Origin: DASZCR01 sp964246705
GTDB taxonomy: Bacteria > Acidobacteriota > Blastocatellia > Pyrinomonadales > Pyrinomonadaceae
NCBI GenBank assembly: GCA_964246705.1
Contig: CAXTRQ010000006.1
Coordinates: 3,640-67,639, forward strand
Reading direction: 5' to 3'
DNA length: 64,000 bases
Below, piece after piece: positions 1-8,704 of the stretch. The translations under genes were made by a program, and so were the position numbers. Each line of letters starts with the position of its first letter. The first letter of the stretch is position 1. The notes under the pieces were generated by a model. That model ran no database searches, was not told the origin of the DNA, and saw only the letters and a list, made by a program, of their open reading frames with translations.

Positions 1-1
1 C

Positions 2-1090
2 AGCTACAAAAACCTGATGCTCTTTCCAGTGCGTGCCGCGCGCGGCGATGCGGGCGCGCGGGCGACGAACGACTATGTTACGCTCGATGAGGGAACTAAA
101 AATGGGACGGTTGCGATTACCGAGCGGGGCAGCAACGGCAACATCAACCAAATGGCGCGACATGGGAGACGCAACGGGCGGCTACAAGGAATGGTCAACC
201 AGTTGACTTCCGGCAACGACTCGGACAGCGTTAATCAACTCGCGCTTATCAATCGTTCAGGGAAGAAACTTTTGCTGCTCGCGGGCGAAGTGATTACCGG
301 CGGCAAGCAAGATCGCATCGTCGAAGCCGACCTGATTATTCCGCCCATCAGCATTCCCGTCAGCCTCAACGTCTTCTGCGTCGAGCCGGGACGCTGGCAG
401 AACAGGAGCGTCTCGCAAACAATCGAGCCGCCCGCACCGGCGCGTCTCTCTGCCGCAGCGCAAACTGCCGCCGTCGTCGCCCCGACGCCTGAGCCTTCTG
501 CCGCCCCTCCTGCGGTGGTGAAACAGGCCGACGGGTTTTCGAGCCTCAACGCGATTTCGCATCCCAAACTGCGCGCCGTCGCACAGGATAAGAAAGATCA
601 AAGCTCCGTCTGGGACGAGGTGCGCGCCAACAACACGAAACTCGGCACGACGACCAGCACTGAAACCTACAGAGAGGTCTACGACAAAAAAGAGGTCGGC
701 GACCAGATGCAGCAGTACGTCTCGGCCTTCGAGAAAGAGATTACAGGGTCGGATATTGTCGGCGTCGTCGTCGCGCGCGGCGGCCAACTCGTCTGGGTCG
801 ACTGCTTCGCCAGCGATGCGCTGTTTGCGAAATACTGGCCGAAGCTTCTCAAGTCCTACATCATAGACGCGCTCGGCGAGCAAACTTCGGCTAAACCTCC
901 GACCGTCGAGCAGGCACTGCGTTACCTGCAAGAAAGCCCTGTCTCCAAGCTCACCAAGACCACCACGGATTCTCAGGCGGGCATCTTCAATCTTGTCAAA
1001 ACAGCGGATGCAAGCTCCGCAATCTTCGCGCTATACGACACCTCGCTGCCCACACCCCTGCTCCTGCACTTCAACAAGATGCAGCGATAA
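2..1090 (+). CDS. ARPP-1/DUF6569-type protein, 5' truncated
   Basis: The reading frame is open from base 2, so the true start lies upstream of the window; the visible part is about 362 residues. The stretch LALINRSGKKLLLLAGEV followed by TGGKQDRIV and NVFCVEPGRW matches the conserved core of the ARPP-1 (DUF6569) family as I recall it. A low-complexity Pro/Ala linker (near residues 135-170) separates this core from a C-terminal part with FEKEITGSDIVGVVVARGGQLVWVD, also typical of the family. The molecular function is unknown; family members have been linked by name to ADP-ribosylation-associated gene neighbourhoods, which is not evidence for activity here. The gene converges on the next gene, with an inverted repeat between them. 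Confidence 0.7.
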   Translation, partial: SYKNLMLFPVRAARGDAGARATNDYVTLDEGTKNGTVAITERGSNGNINQMARHGRRNGRLQGMVNQLTSGNDSDSVNQLALINRSGKKLLLLAGEVITGGKQDRIVEADLIIPPISIPVSLNVFCVEPGRWQNRSVSQTIEPPAPARLSAAAQTAAVVAPTPEPSAAPPAVVKQADGFSSLNAISHPKLRAVAQDKKDQSSVWDEVRANNTKLGTTTSTETYREVYDKKEVGDQMQQYVSAFEKEITGSDIVGVVVARGGQLVWVDCFASDALFAKYWPKLLKSYIIDALGEQTSAKPPTVEQALRYLQESPVSKLTKTTTDSQAGIFNLVKTADASSAIFALYDTSLPTPLLLHFNKMQR

Positions 1091-1092
1091 GA

Positions 1093-1155
1093 GCAAGGAT
1101 GAAGGCGGAAGCGAAGAGATTGATTCATCCTTCCGCCTTCATCCATCATCCTTGC
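1093..1155. repeat. Inverted repeat, CTTCCGCCTTCATCC family
   Basis: Left arm 1093-1111 and right arm 1130-1155 are near-perfect reverse complements (GCAAGGATGAAGGCGGAAG against its mate, with one 7-base extra segment). It sits between two convergent genes and probably works as a bidirectional transcription stop. Its right end contributes the stop codon and last residues of the minus-strand gene ending at 1146. Relatives lie at 27276-27362 and 53271-53400. Confidence 0.75.
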
Positions 1156-2054
1156 TTTTCGTACCGTGCGTAGACGGTTTTGACTTTATCGAGCAGGTCG
1201 CGGCGGTCGAAGAGGTAGTGAAGTTTGATGGTCGCATCGCCTCCGGTGAGTTGTTCGACCAGCCGTTCGAGCACGTCGAACTGGTCGCGTTCGGAGATGC
1301 CCTGCGCTTCGAGGTGTCCGCTGTAGCGCATGCGGCGGACGAGTTCGACGAGGGTCAGGCGGCCTTCAAAGGTGTGCCCGCCGTGCGCGTGCGAGCGGCT
1401 GACGAGATATTGAACGAGCAACACGTCGTTGTAGAGCGAGGGCGCGAGGAAAATTCTCGTGCCCTCGCGTTCCCACCCCGCGTCCAGACGTTGCGAACGG
1501 CGGACGACGCGCACGCCTTCAAATTCTGTCGCCCAAATGGTCTTCGGCTCACGCCGCTCAAGATAGGCTCGCGTGGCCGCGAGCATCCACTGTTGGTCGT
1601 CGTCGAAATTGAGTCTGTGGCCTAATGTATCAAGCCATTCAAAGAAGACGGCGCGCGCCTTCTGTTTAATTTCGATGATTTGAAATTGCTCGTCCTTCGC
1701 GGGTAGAGATTTGACGAGCGCGCGGCGCGGGGCGTCCGTCGCTTTGCCGCCTTCGATGCGGTGTGTGTCGAGTCGCGCGTGCCAGCGCTTCGAGGCATCG
1801 CAGTATGGGCAACGCGGGTTCCGTTCGTCGCTTGTGAAGTAGGGGCGCGTGTGCGTCTGCGCCGTCAATTCTTCGATGGTCGGGGCGTGCCGTTTAATCT
1901 CTGTGGCGGCGGTGCGCGGCGCGAGGCCGAGTTGCTTTGTGAAGAGATCGAAGATGCAGGCGAGGCAGAGCAGCGTCGAATAATGGACGACGGAGCCAGA
2001 GGGGAAATTGCTCCAGTCGAGAGTCACAGGTTTCTGTTTTGCGGCTGTTGCCAT
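1146..2054 (-). CDS. Conserved hypothetical protein with CxxC pairs
   Basis: A 302-residue protein I do not recognise. It has a cysteine pair at residues 30-33 (CLAC) and another at 82-85 (CPYC) followed by several His residues, which could bind a metal. The second half is rich in Arg, Glu and Leu, with a predicted helical character (LVRRMRYSGHLEAQG, FDVLERLVEQL). No signal peptide or membrane segment is visible, so it is probably cytoplasmic. The start ATG is preceded by GGAGAAGTTCAGGA. It follows ttcA by 36 bases and is probably cotranscribed with it. The final residues come from the inverted repeat at 1093-1155. Confidence 0.6.
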   Translation of the reverse strand: MATAAKQKPVTLDWSNFPSGSVVHYSTLLCLACIFDLFTKQLGLAPRTAATEIKRHAPTIEELTAQTHTRPYFTSDERNPRCPYCDASKRWHARLDTHRIEGGKATDAPRRALVKSLPAKDEQFQIIEIKQKARAVFFEWLDTLGHRLNFDDDQQWMLAATRAYLERREPKTIWATEFEGVRVVRRSQRLDAGWEREGTRIFLAPSLYNDVLLVQYLVSRSHAHGGHTFEGRLTLVELVRRMRYSGHLEAQGISERDQFDVLERLVEQLTGGDATIKLHYLFDRRDLLDKVKTVYARYEKQG

Positions 2055-2056
2055 TC

Positions 2057-2088
2057 CTGAACTTCTCCGCCTGAACTTCTCCGCCTGA
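2057..2088 (-). repeat. Tandem 14-bp duplication over ribosome binding site
   Basis: Two exact copies of CTGAACTTCTCCGC (2057-2070, 2071-2084) plus a partial third lie directly upstream of the start at 2054. Read on the minus strand this duplicates the GGAGAAG ribosome-binding sequence, so two Shine-Dalgarno copies precede the gene. Confidence 0.7.
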
Positions 2089-2090
2089 GA

Positions 2091-2954
2091 TTATCCGATT
2101 GTGATGAGCGCGGGACGAGAATCTTCTTCGCTCGCGCCCGCGTGTCCGATGGCCGCGTCGAGTTCGGCCTCGACGTTGCCGACTCCTGCGCGGAGAGATT
2201 TGAAGTCGAAAAGGTTCGGGTCGAGCAGGTGCGTCGGGACGGCGTTCGAGAGCGCCGTTAACATCGAAGCGCGGATGTGCGGAATCTCCTGTTCGAGTTC
2301 CGTGATGAGCCGCTTGATGCGCGCTCGCTTCAAATTCGTCTGCGAGCCGCAGAGGTCGCAGGGGATGAGTGGGAACTTTTTCTGCGCGGCGTACTCGGCG
2401 ATGTCCGACTCGCGGCAATAGGCGAGCGGGCGAATAACCGTGTTGCGCCCGTCGTCGGAGCGCAGGACGGGCGGCATCGCTTTGAGTGAGCCGACGAAAA
2501 AGAGATTCAAGAGGAAGGTCGTCGTGATGTCGTCCGAATGATGTCCGAGCGCAATCTTGGTGCAGCCCTCTGCGACCGCCGTCTGGTACAGAATGCCTCG
2601 CCGCAGGCGCGAGCAGACCGAGCAGTAAGTCTTACCTTCGGGAACGAGACGCTTCACCACAGAGTAGGTGTCGCGCTCGATGATGCGAAAGGGGACGCCG
2701 ACGGATGAGAGATATTCGGGCAGGACATGAGCCGGGAAATTAGGCTGCTTCTGATCGAGATTGACGGCGAGGAGGTCGAAGTGGACGGGAGCGCGCTCGC
2801 GCACGTCCATCAGCAAGTCGAGCAGCGTATGGCTATCCTTGCCGCCGGAGAGGCACACCATTATTCGGTCGCCGTCTTCAATCATCCCAAAATCATTGAT
2901 CGCCTCGCCCATCTGGCGCAGCAACTTCGTCTTCATCTTGCTCTCGACAAACAT
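2091..2954 (-). CDS. ttcA: tRNA 2-thiocytidine(32) synthetase TtcA
   Basis: ATP-dependent thiolation of cytidine 32 in tRNA, in the cytoplasm. The PP-loop SGGKDS is at residues 36-41, the first CxxC at 111-114 (CSVC) and the cysteine pair near the C-terminus at 199-202 (CDLC); together with LGHHSDD at about 136-142 these define TtcA and its iron-sulfur cluster ligands. The length of 287 residues is normal for the family. It lies downstream of tkt and rpiB on the same strand and just upstream of a CxxC hypothetical gene. An alternative start at residue 7 cannot be excluded. Confidence 0.93.
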   Translation of the reverse strand: MFVESKMKTKLLRQMGEAINDFGMIEDGDRIMVCLSGGKDSHTLLDLLMDVRERAPVHFDLLAVNLDQKQPNFPAHVLPEYLSSVGVPFRIIERDTYSVVKRLVPEGKTYCSVCSRLRRGILYQTAVAEGCTKIALGHHSDDITTTFLLNLFFVGSLKAMPPVLRSDDGRNTVIRPLAYCRESDIAEYAAQKKFPLIPCDLCGSQTNLKRARIKRLITELEQEIPHIRASMLTALSNAVPTHLLDPNLFDFKSLRAGVGNVEAELDAAIGHAGASEEDSRPALITIG

Positions 2955-3058
2955 CTCTCTTCAGCTTCTCCGTCGCGCTTGCGTTGTTTAAATGTTTTAA
3001 GCCATTGATGCCGGACATGCAACTCATTAAAGTTTTGGCTGTCGGATGCTCCCTACAA

Positions 3059-3520
3059 CTATGAGCCGGAAGCTTCGCGGCGTTCAATCTCTAAAACTTT
3101 GGCGAGGCGGCGACGGTGGCGCTCCTCGCCCGTGAAGCGCGCGGCGAGGAAGGCGCGGGTAATCTCCAACGCGAGTTCGACGCCGATGACGCGCGCGCCC
3201 AGACAGAGCACGTTGCAGTCATCATGCTCGCGCGATTGATGCGCCGAGTAGGTGTCGGCGCACAGCACTGCGCGTACGCCCCGCAGTTTATTAGCCGCGA
3301 CGGACGCGCCGACGCCGCTTCCGCAGATGATAATGCCGACCTCCGCGCGCCCCCCGCGCACGGCTTCGCCGACGGCGCGCGCATAGTCCGGGTAGTCGTC
3401 GGGCTGCGAGCCGTCGTGCGTCCCGAAGTCTTCAACGTCGTGCCCGCCTACGTGCAACTCTTCGATGATGCGCTCGTTTAAGGGAAAGCCCCCGTGATCT
3501 GCGCCGATAGCAATTCGCAT
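3059..3520 (-). CDS. rpiB: Ribose-5-phosphate isomerase B
   Basis: Interconverts ribulose 5-phosphate and ribose 5-phosphate in the non-oxidative pentose phosphate pathway. The start ATG at 3520 gives MRIAIGADHGGF, the classical RpiB/LacAB N-terminus; a longer open frame upstream overlaps tkt and is not used. The active-site cysteine lies in IIICGSGVG and the anomer-binding His in SREHDDCNVLCLG. The length of 153 residues is typical. It begins 14 bases after the tkt stop codon, so tkt and rpiB form an operon of two enzymes of the same pathway. Confidence 0.94.
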   Translation of the reverse strand: MRIAIGADHGGFPLNERIIEELHVGGHDVEDFGTHDGSQPDDYPDYARAVGEAVRGGRAEVGIIICGSGVGASVAANKLRGVRAVLCADTYSAHQSREHDDCNVLCLGARVIGVELALEITRAFLAARFTGEERHRRRLAKVLEIERREASGS

Positions 3521-3534
3521 GAGAGTCGAGACCC

Positions 3535-5592
3535 CTATCTTTCTCCGAACAGCGCGCGCGCACGGCTGACGACGTTTGCGACGTTGAAGCCGAGCTTCTG
3601 AAGCGCCACATCGCCGGGAGCCGATGCGCCGAAGCGTTCGAGGCAGAGCACGTCGCCGCGCTCGCCTGTGTATCTGTCCCAACCCAGCCGCGCCGCCGCT
3701 TCGATGCCGAGCCGCGCGCCGACCGCGTGTGGAATCACGCTCTCGCGGTAACTGGCGTCCTGCTCTTCAAACAACTCCCAGCAGGGCATCGAGACGACAC
3801 GCGTCCGCGTGCCCGCCTGCTGCAACGGTTGGCGCGCTTCCAGAGCCAGAGAAACTTCCGAGCCGGTCGCAAGCAAAATGAGTTCGGGCGTCGCGTGCGC
3901 GCCTCGCTCGTCCGAGGCTTCGGCAATAATATATGCGCCGCGCCGTGCGCCTTCGGCTGAAGCGTAAGCGCCGCTACGGCGATCAATGAGCGGAACTTTC
4001 TGGCGCGTCAGAACGAGAGCCGTCGGCGCGTGGCGACGAAGAATTGCGAGCCGCCAAGCCTCGCGCGTCTCGTGCACGTCCGCCGGTCGGATGACATAAA
4101 GATGCGGGATGGCGCGCAGACCCGCGAGTTGTTCGACGGGCTGGTGCGTCGGGCCGTCTTCGCCTAAGCCGATAGAGTCGTGCGTGAAGATGTAGATGAC
4201 CTGAACTTCCGAGAGCGCGGCGAGACGAATCGCGGGCTTCATGTAATCGGAGAAGCACATGAAAGTGCCGCCGTAGGGAATCAACCCGCCGTTCAGGCTG
4301 ATGCCCGTCATGGTTGAACCCATCGCGTGCTCGCGCACGCCGAAGTGCAGAATGCGGCCATCGTATGAACCGGGCTGAAAGCTTCCGCCATCCTTGATGT
4401 CCGTGTTGTTCGAGGGGCCGAGGTCTGCGGAGCCGCCGATGAGCATCGGCATGTGCGGCGCAAGGGCGTTGATGACTTCGCCGGAGGCGGCGCGCGTCGC
4501 CATCGGCTTCGCGTTCTCGAATGTTGGCAGGTGCGCTTCCCAATTCGCAGGAAGTTCGCCGCTCATCGTCTCGCGCCAAGCGCGTCCCTGTTCAGTGTGC
4601 TCCTGCTCGTAGCGTTCAACCAACGCGTTCCAGTCGCTTTCGGCCTGCGTGCCGCGCTCGATGGCTTCACGAAAATGCGCGAGGGCTTCGTCCGGCACGT
4701 AGAAAGTTTTGTCTTCCGGCCACTGAAGCGCACGCTTCGTCTCTTTGACTGCTTGCGCGCCGGGCGCGTCCGAGTGCGCCTTGCGCGTGCCAGCGGTCGG
4801 CATCCCGAAGCCGATGGTCGTCTTGACCGAAATGAGCGAGGGGCGATCCGTCACGCTCCGGGCTTCAATGATGGCGCGCTCAATCGCTTCGAGGTCGTTT
4901 CCGTCTTCGACGACGAGCGTGTGCCAGCCGTATGCGCGAAAGCGCGCGGGCACGTCCTCGGTGAAGGCGAGCGAGGTGAAGCCCTCGATGGTCACATGAT
5001 TGTCATCATAAAAATAGATTAAGTTTCCGAGTTTGAGATGACCTGCGAGCGAGGCGGCTTCCGAAGCGACGCCTTCCATCAAATCGCCGTCCGAGACGAT
5101 GGCGTAGATATGCGAGTTGATGAGCGGGAAGCCTTCGCGGTTGAAGCGGCTGGCGAGATGCGCCGCGCCGATTGCCATCCCGACGCCGTTGGCGAAGCCC
5201 TGACCGAGCGGCCCCGTCGTGATTTCAATGCCGGGCGTTAGACCGTATTCGGGATGGCCGGGCGTCTTCGAGTCCCACTGGCGAAAGTTTTCGAGTTCAT
5301 CTAACGGGAGGTCGTAGCCCGTCAGATAGAGCAGCGAATAGATGAGCATCGAGCCGTGTCCGGCGGAGAGCAGGAAACGGTCGCGTCCCGGCCACTTCGG
5401 GTTCTGCGGGTTATGACGAAGAAAGCGCGTCCATAAAACGTAAGCCAGAGGGGCTGTGCCGAGCGGCAGGCCGGGATGGCCTGACTCTGCTTTTTGCACG
5501 GCGTCGAGCGCCAGCGCGCGAATCGTGTTGATGCAAAGCTGTTCGAGTTCGGGTGTCGGTCTTGAATCTTTCGTCAGTGTTGACGCGCTCAT
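3535..5592 (-). CDS. tkt: Transketolase
   Basis: Thiamine-diphosphate enzyme that moves two-carbon ketol units between sugar phosphates. The 685-residue length is normal. Seen in order: the substrate-binding GHPGLPLG near residue 40, GPLGQG, the ThDP/Mg motif beginning SDGDLMEG and ending in the Asn of YDDNHVTIEG, the glutamate in GVREHAMG that activates the cofactor, and GPTHQPVEQ. It heads the minus-strand group tkt-rpiB-ttcA. Confidence 0.97.
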   Translation of the reverse strand: MSASTLTKDSRPTPELEQLCINTIRALALDAVQKAESGHPGLPLGTAPLAYVLWTRFLRHNPQNPKWPGRDRFLLSAGHGSMLIYSLLYLTGYDLPLDELENFRQWDSKTPGHPEYGLTPGIEITTGPLGQGFANGVGMAIGAAHLASRFNREGFPLINSHIYAIVSDGDLMEGVASEAASLAGHLKLGNLIYFYDDNHVTIEGFTSLAFTEDVPARFRAYGWHTLVVEDGNDLEAIERAIIEARSVTDRPSLISVKTTIGFGMPTAGTRKAHSDAPGAQAVKETKRALQWPEDKTFYVPDEALAHFREAIERGTQAESDWNALVERYEQEHTEQGRAWRETMSGELPANWEAHLPTFENAKPMATRAASGEVINALAPHMPMLIGGSADLGPSNNTDIKDGGSFQPGSYDGRILHFGVREHAMGSTMTGISLNGGLIPYGGTFMCFSDYMKPAIRLAALSEVQVIYIFTHDSIGLGEDGPTHQPVEQLAGLRAIPHLYVIRPADVHETREAWRLAILRRHAPTALVLTRQKVPLIDRRSGAYASAEGARRGAYIIAEASDERGAHATPELILLATGSEVSLALEARQPLQQAGTRTRVVSMPCWELFEEQDASYRESVIPHAVGARLGIEAAARLGWDRYTGERGDVLCLERFGASAPGDVALQKLGFNVANVVSRARALFGER

Positions 5593-5747
5593 GTTCTCAA
5601 ATTTCCCTTCAAGTTGGATTTGTCTGTCACACGTTGATGAATGCTGAAGATTCTACCATCGCCGCGCCGCAAGCGCCGAAAGAGAATCGGACTCCGGAAG
5701 CTTTTTCAAGCGGAAAGAACGCAGAGCAAGACGGCTTTTGAAATCTT

Positions 5748-5784
5748 AAAAGCCCCTTCGAGCAGCGAACTCGAAGGGGCTTTT
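5748..5784 (-). terminator. Rho-independent terminator after subtilase gene
   Basis: A perfect 15-bp stem (AAAAGCCCCTTCGAG, 5748-5762, with its complement at 5770-5784) closes a 7-base loop. Read on the minus strand it ends in a T run and lies about 30 bases beyond the reconstructed subtilase stop codon at 5813. Confidence 0.85.
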
Positions 5785-5812
5785 GATTTTTGTGGTCAAC
5801 TGAGAAAGATTC

Positions 5813-7253
5813 TTACTTGATTGCGCCGACGGCGCGCGCCGCGTTGACGCGTCCGCCGCTCGCCACCTTGCCGTCGAGCGAGTCGAGTTTATCAACCGAG
5901 TTGAGAAGGCGTTCCTTCAATTTCCTCAACCTAAAGCGCGGGGCCACCCGAGATGATGAGCGCGGCGACGCCGGAGACGACCGGGGTCGCCATCGAAGTC
6001 CCCGAGGCTTCGCGGTAATCGTCGCCCGGCCAAGTGCTCAGAATCTCTGCGCCGGGCGCAGCGATATGGACGCTCTTCGCGCCGTAGTTCGAGAAACCGG
6101 CCAGTTCGTCTTTGCGGTTGAGCGCGGCGACGCTGACGACGTTCGGCAGCTTGTAGCTCGAAGGATAATGCGGGCGGCGGTCTGTGTTCTCGGTCGAGTT
6201 GCCGCTGGCGGCGACAAAGAGGATGCCCTCTTCGCCCGCCTTGCGAATCACGTCTTCGAGCGCGCGCGAACGCGAAGTCGAACCCCAACTCGCGCTGATG
6301 ATGCGAACGTTGACGCCATCCTTCTTGCGCTGGATGACGTAGTTGATGGCTTCAATCGCATCCTTCGTCGTGCCGTAGCCGCCCGCCGACATGAATTTCA
6401 GAGGCATAATTTCAACCTGCCAGTTGACGCCCGCGATGCCTTCGCCGTTGTCGCCCTCTGCGCCGATGATTCCGGCGCAGTGCGTGCCGTGCCCGTTGTC
6501 GTCCATCGGGTCGCGCAGGTTATCAATCGCGTTGAAGCCGTGCGTGTCGTCAATCGTGCCGAGTTGTTCGTCCATGTAAGGCGCGAGGTTGTCCGGGCGC
6601 AGCCACATGTTATTCATCAAATCCTGATGCGTATAATCAACGCCGCTGTCGAGGACGGCGACCACCACCTTGTTCGAGCCGTGCGTCTTTTCCCACGCGG
6701 CCAGCGCATTGATGTCGGCCTTGAGTTTGCCATCGCGTTGCCCCTTGTTGTCCAAAGCCCACTGGTCGCTGAGCATCGGGTCGTTCGGCACATTAGCTGA
6801 ATCGGAGAGCGTCGAGAGAAGATTGTCTGTGGCGTCTGCGCTCTCGCCGGGGTCTTGCAGACTAATCTGCTCGTTGAGTTCGGCATACTCGACTTCGGGC
6901 AGATTGCTGTATTCGCTCACGACTTCTGCGGACTCTTCGCCGTCGAAATCGTGAATCTCGACCAGACCTCCAACCGCTTCAACCTCGTCGTCAATCGCAT
7001 CGTTGTGTTGCGCGGTGATGGCGCGTATCTGTTCCTTAGTGATGCCGGAGCGGAAGCGTACGATGATGTCTTCGGCCTCGCGCTTTGAATCGGGCACTTC
7101 CTTTTCATACTGCGGGAACTCAGCCCGCAGCACCGCCTGCGTCTCCGGCGACGAACGATGCGTCTGCCAGCGCCGCAACTGTCCGGCGAACGCGGCCAAC
7201 ATGACGAGCGCCAACGCCAGCGCCACATGCTTTACGAAATTCTGTCGGTTCAT
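5813..7253 (-). CDS. Secreted S8 serine protease, frameshifted near 3' end
   Basis: Subtilisin-family endopeptidase. Signal-like N-terminus (residues 1-24), an I9-type propeptide (about 60-128: DIIVRFRSG to VEYAELNE), then the catalytic domain with Asp202 (VLDSGVD), His255 (NGHGTHCAG), oxyanion Asn352 (SGNS) and Ser420 (GTSMATP). The start ATG at 7253 has GAGG eight bases upstream. The uninterrupted frame stops at 5931 after ISGGPAL, but the other frame continues with LLNSVDKLDSL, the usual subtilase C-terminus, and ends at 5813. Removing one base from the CCCC run (plus strand G run 5939-5942) restores one protein of about 479 residues. This is a sequencing error or a true recent frameshift. 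Confidence 0.88.
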
Positions 7254-7265
7254 TACTTCACCTCA

Positions 7266-7342
7266 ATTCAAGTCGAGAGTCTAAAGTCTAAAAGTTTGGA
7301 GTCACAGACAGGTTTTTGACTTGAGACTTTTCAAAGTCTGTA
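7266..7342. repeat. Imperfect inverted repeat (AGTCTAAAGTC type)
   Basis: Runs of AGAGTCTAAAGTCTAAAAG on one side face GACTTGAGACTTTTCAAAGTC on the other. It fills the gap between the subtilase gene and the small gene upstream, and supplies the last two codons and the stop of that small gene. Similar strings occur at 16896-16926 and 18272-18347. Confidence 0.55.
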
Positions 7343-7606
7343 GTTAGCACCCTTGAAATTATAGAGCCGCACCTGATTTCTGTCAGCGCGATATTCGTAA
7401 GATTTTCCCTTCGCGCTCAGGCGAATGCGCCAGCCCGAAGAGATCATCATTCCGCTCATCTCGTCTCGGACGGGCGCGCCCAAAGCCATGTCGGGGAAGT
7501 CCGCGCTCTCGACGGACTCTTCTTTAATCTCATCATCGGCGACGCCGACCCGACCCGCAAGGTCTCTGCGCGCACGCTCGACCGCTTCATCTTTGCTGTA
7601 GGCCAT
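7331..7606 (-). CDS. Small hypothetical protein
   Basis: A 91-residue protein starting MAYSKDEAVERARRDLAGR. I do not recognise it. The N-terminal half is an acidic amphipathic helix, the C-terminal half looks like beta strands (GWRIRLSAKGKSYEYRADRNQVRLYN), a pattern seen in small PepSY-like or stress proteins, but no family can be asserted. No signal peptide is visible. I chose ATG 7606 over the longer open frame because the upstream extension resembles leader sequence and contains GGAG. The C-terminal Arg-Leu-stop derives from the adjacent repeat. Confidence 0.5.
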   Translation of the reverse strand: MAYSKDEAVERARRDLAGRVGVADDEIKEESVESADFPDMALGAPVRDEMSGMMISSGWRIRLSAKGKSYEYRADRNQVRLYNFKGANYRL

Positions 7607-7827
7607 TGTTGAAAATTTGCTCCGCTGAAGAACTTCTCCACTGTTATTCAAATACGCCGTGCGCCGGGACGACGTTGCACGCTTCTCATTCTCCGTATTT
7701 CGCCGTCAGGCGTATTCTGCGCCAGCGCACGAGAAAAGGCAAAAGGTAAAATTAGAGCGGTTTTCAATCAGGGCACCGGGCAAGTGCTTTTCGTTTTCTT
7801 AGCGCCTTTGTGGCTGATGCTCAATTT

Positions 7828-8628
7828 TTAGTTGATATCGCCGTAGAGATGTTCGAGCAGCGCGGCGACCGTCAGACACGCCGTCTCTGCGCGCAGCACG
7901 CGACCGCCGAGCGTGATGATTAACCAGCCGCCCTCGCGCGCGGCGACAATCTCTTCGGTTTCCCAGCCGCCCTCCGGCCCGACCAGCGCCGTGATGATCT
8001 TAGGGCGTGCGACTTCCGCGCCGTTCGTTTCAGAAATCGCCTCAGAAAGTGTGCGCCCGTCGCGCTCGGCGAACATCAGACGCCACGCTCGCTCGCGCGA
8101 CGCAGACACCAACAGCGAAGCGAAATCACACGGCGCGTCAATTGATAGGAGACGCGCGCGCCCGGATTGCTTGGCTGCCTCTGAGGCCAACCGCTGCCAG
8201 CGCGCCACGCGCTTCGTCGTATCCCGCTCGTCGCGTTGGAGTCGCACGTCCGCACGTTTCGTCTCGACGGGCACGATGCGCGAGACGCCCAACTCCGTCG
8301 CCTTCTTCACAATCCAATCGAACTTCTCGCTCTTTAAGAGCGCAACCGCCAGCGTCAACTCAAGCGGCGATTCGGGGCGCATCGCAGAGACGCGCGCGCA
8401 CACTTCGAGCGTCGCCGCTGCCCCTTCATCCTTGCGCCCTTTGCGCCCGCCCGCGTCCCGCACGATGCAGCGAAATTCCGCGCCTTCTCCGTCAAACACG
8501 AACGCCTCATCGCCCGCCTGCAACCGCAGCACATCGCGCAAGTGTCTCGACTCTTCGGACGACAGCGTGACGCTCGCGCCGTCAGGTGCGAAACAATCGG
8601 GCGGAGCATAGAAACGGCGTCGAGTCAT
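7828..8628 (-). CDS. rsmE: 16S rRNA (uracil1498-N3)-methyltransferase RsmE
   Basis: SPOUT-class enzyme that methylates U1498 of 16S rRNA. Visible: the N-terminal PUA-like part (RRFYAPPD to FDGEGAEF), the central ALLKSEKFDWIVKKATELGV, and the SAM-binding knot LVGPEGGWETEE followed by LGGRVLRAETA. The length of 266 residues is normal. It lies in a minus-strand run of translation genes (rsmE, prmA, era). Confidence 0.95.
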   Translation of the reverse strand: MTRRRFYAPPDCFAPDGASVTLSSEESRHLRDVLRLQAGDEAFVFDGEGAEFRCIVRDAGGRKGRKDEGAAATLEVCARVSAMRPESPLELTLAVALLKSEKFDWIVKKATELGVSRIVPVETKRADVRLQRDERDTTKRVARWQRLASEAAKQSGRARLLSIDAPCDFASLLVSASRERAWRLMFAERDGRTLSEAISETNGAEVARPKIITALVGPEGGWETEEIVAAREGGWLIITLGGRVLRAETACLTVAALLEHLYGDIN

Positions 8629-8704
8629 AAGAGAAACGCTGAACGATGGGCTAGGACGTAGAAATTTAAGATTCAGGACTTCAAAATGGCTTTTGTCTGA
8701 CAGT

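Noticed and set aside
5790..6800. 336-codon plus-strand open frame antisense to the first subtilase
   Set aside because: Arg/Ala/Val-rich composition typical of antisense frames in this sequence; the minus-strand protease has clear catalytic motifs.
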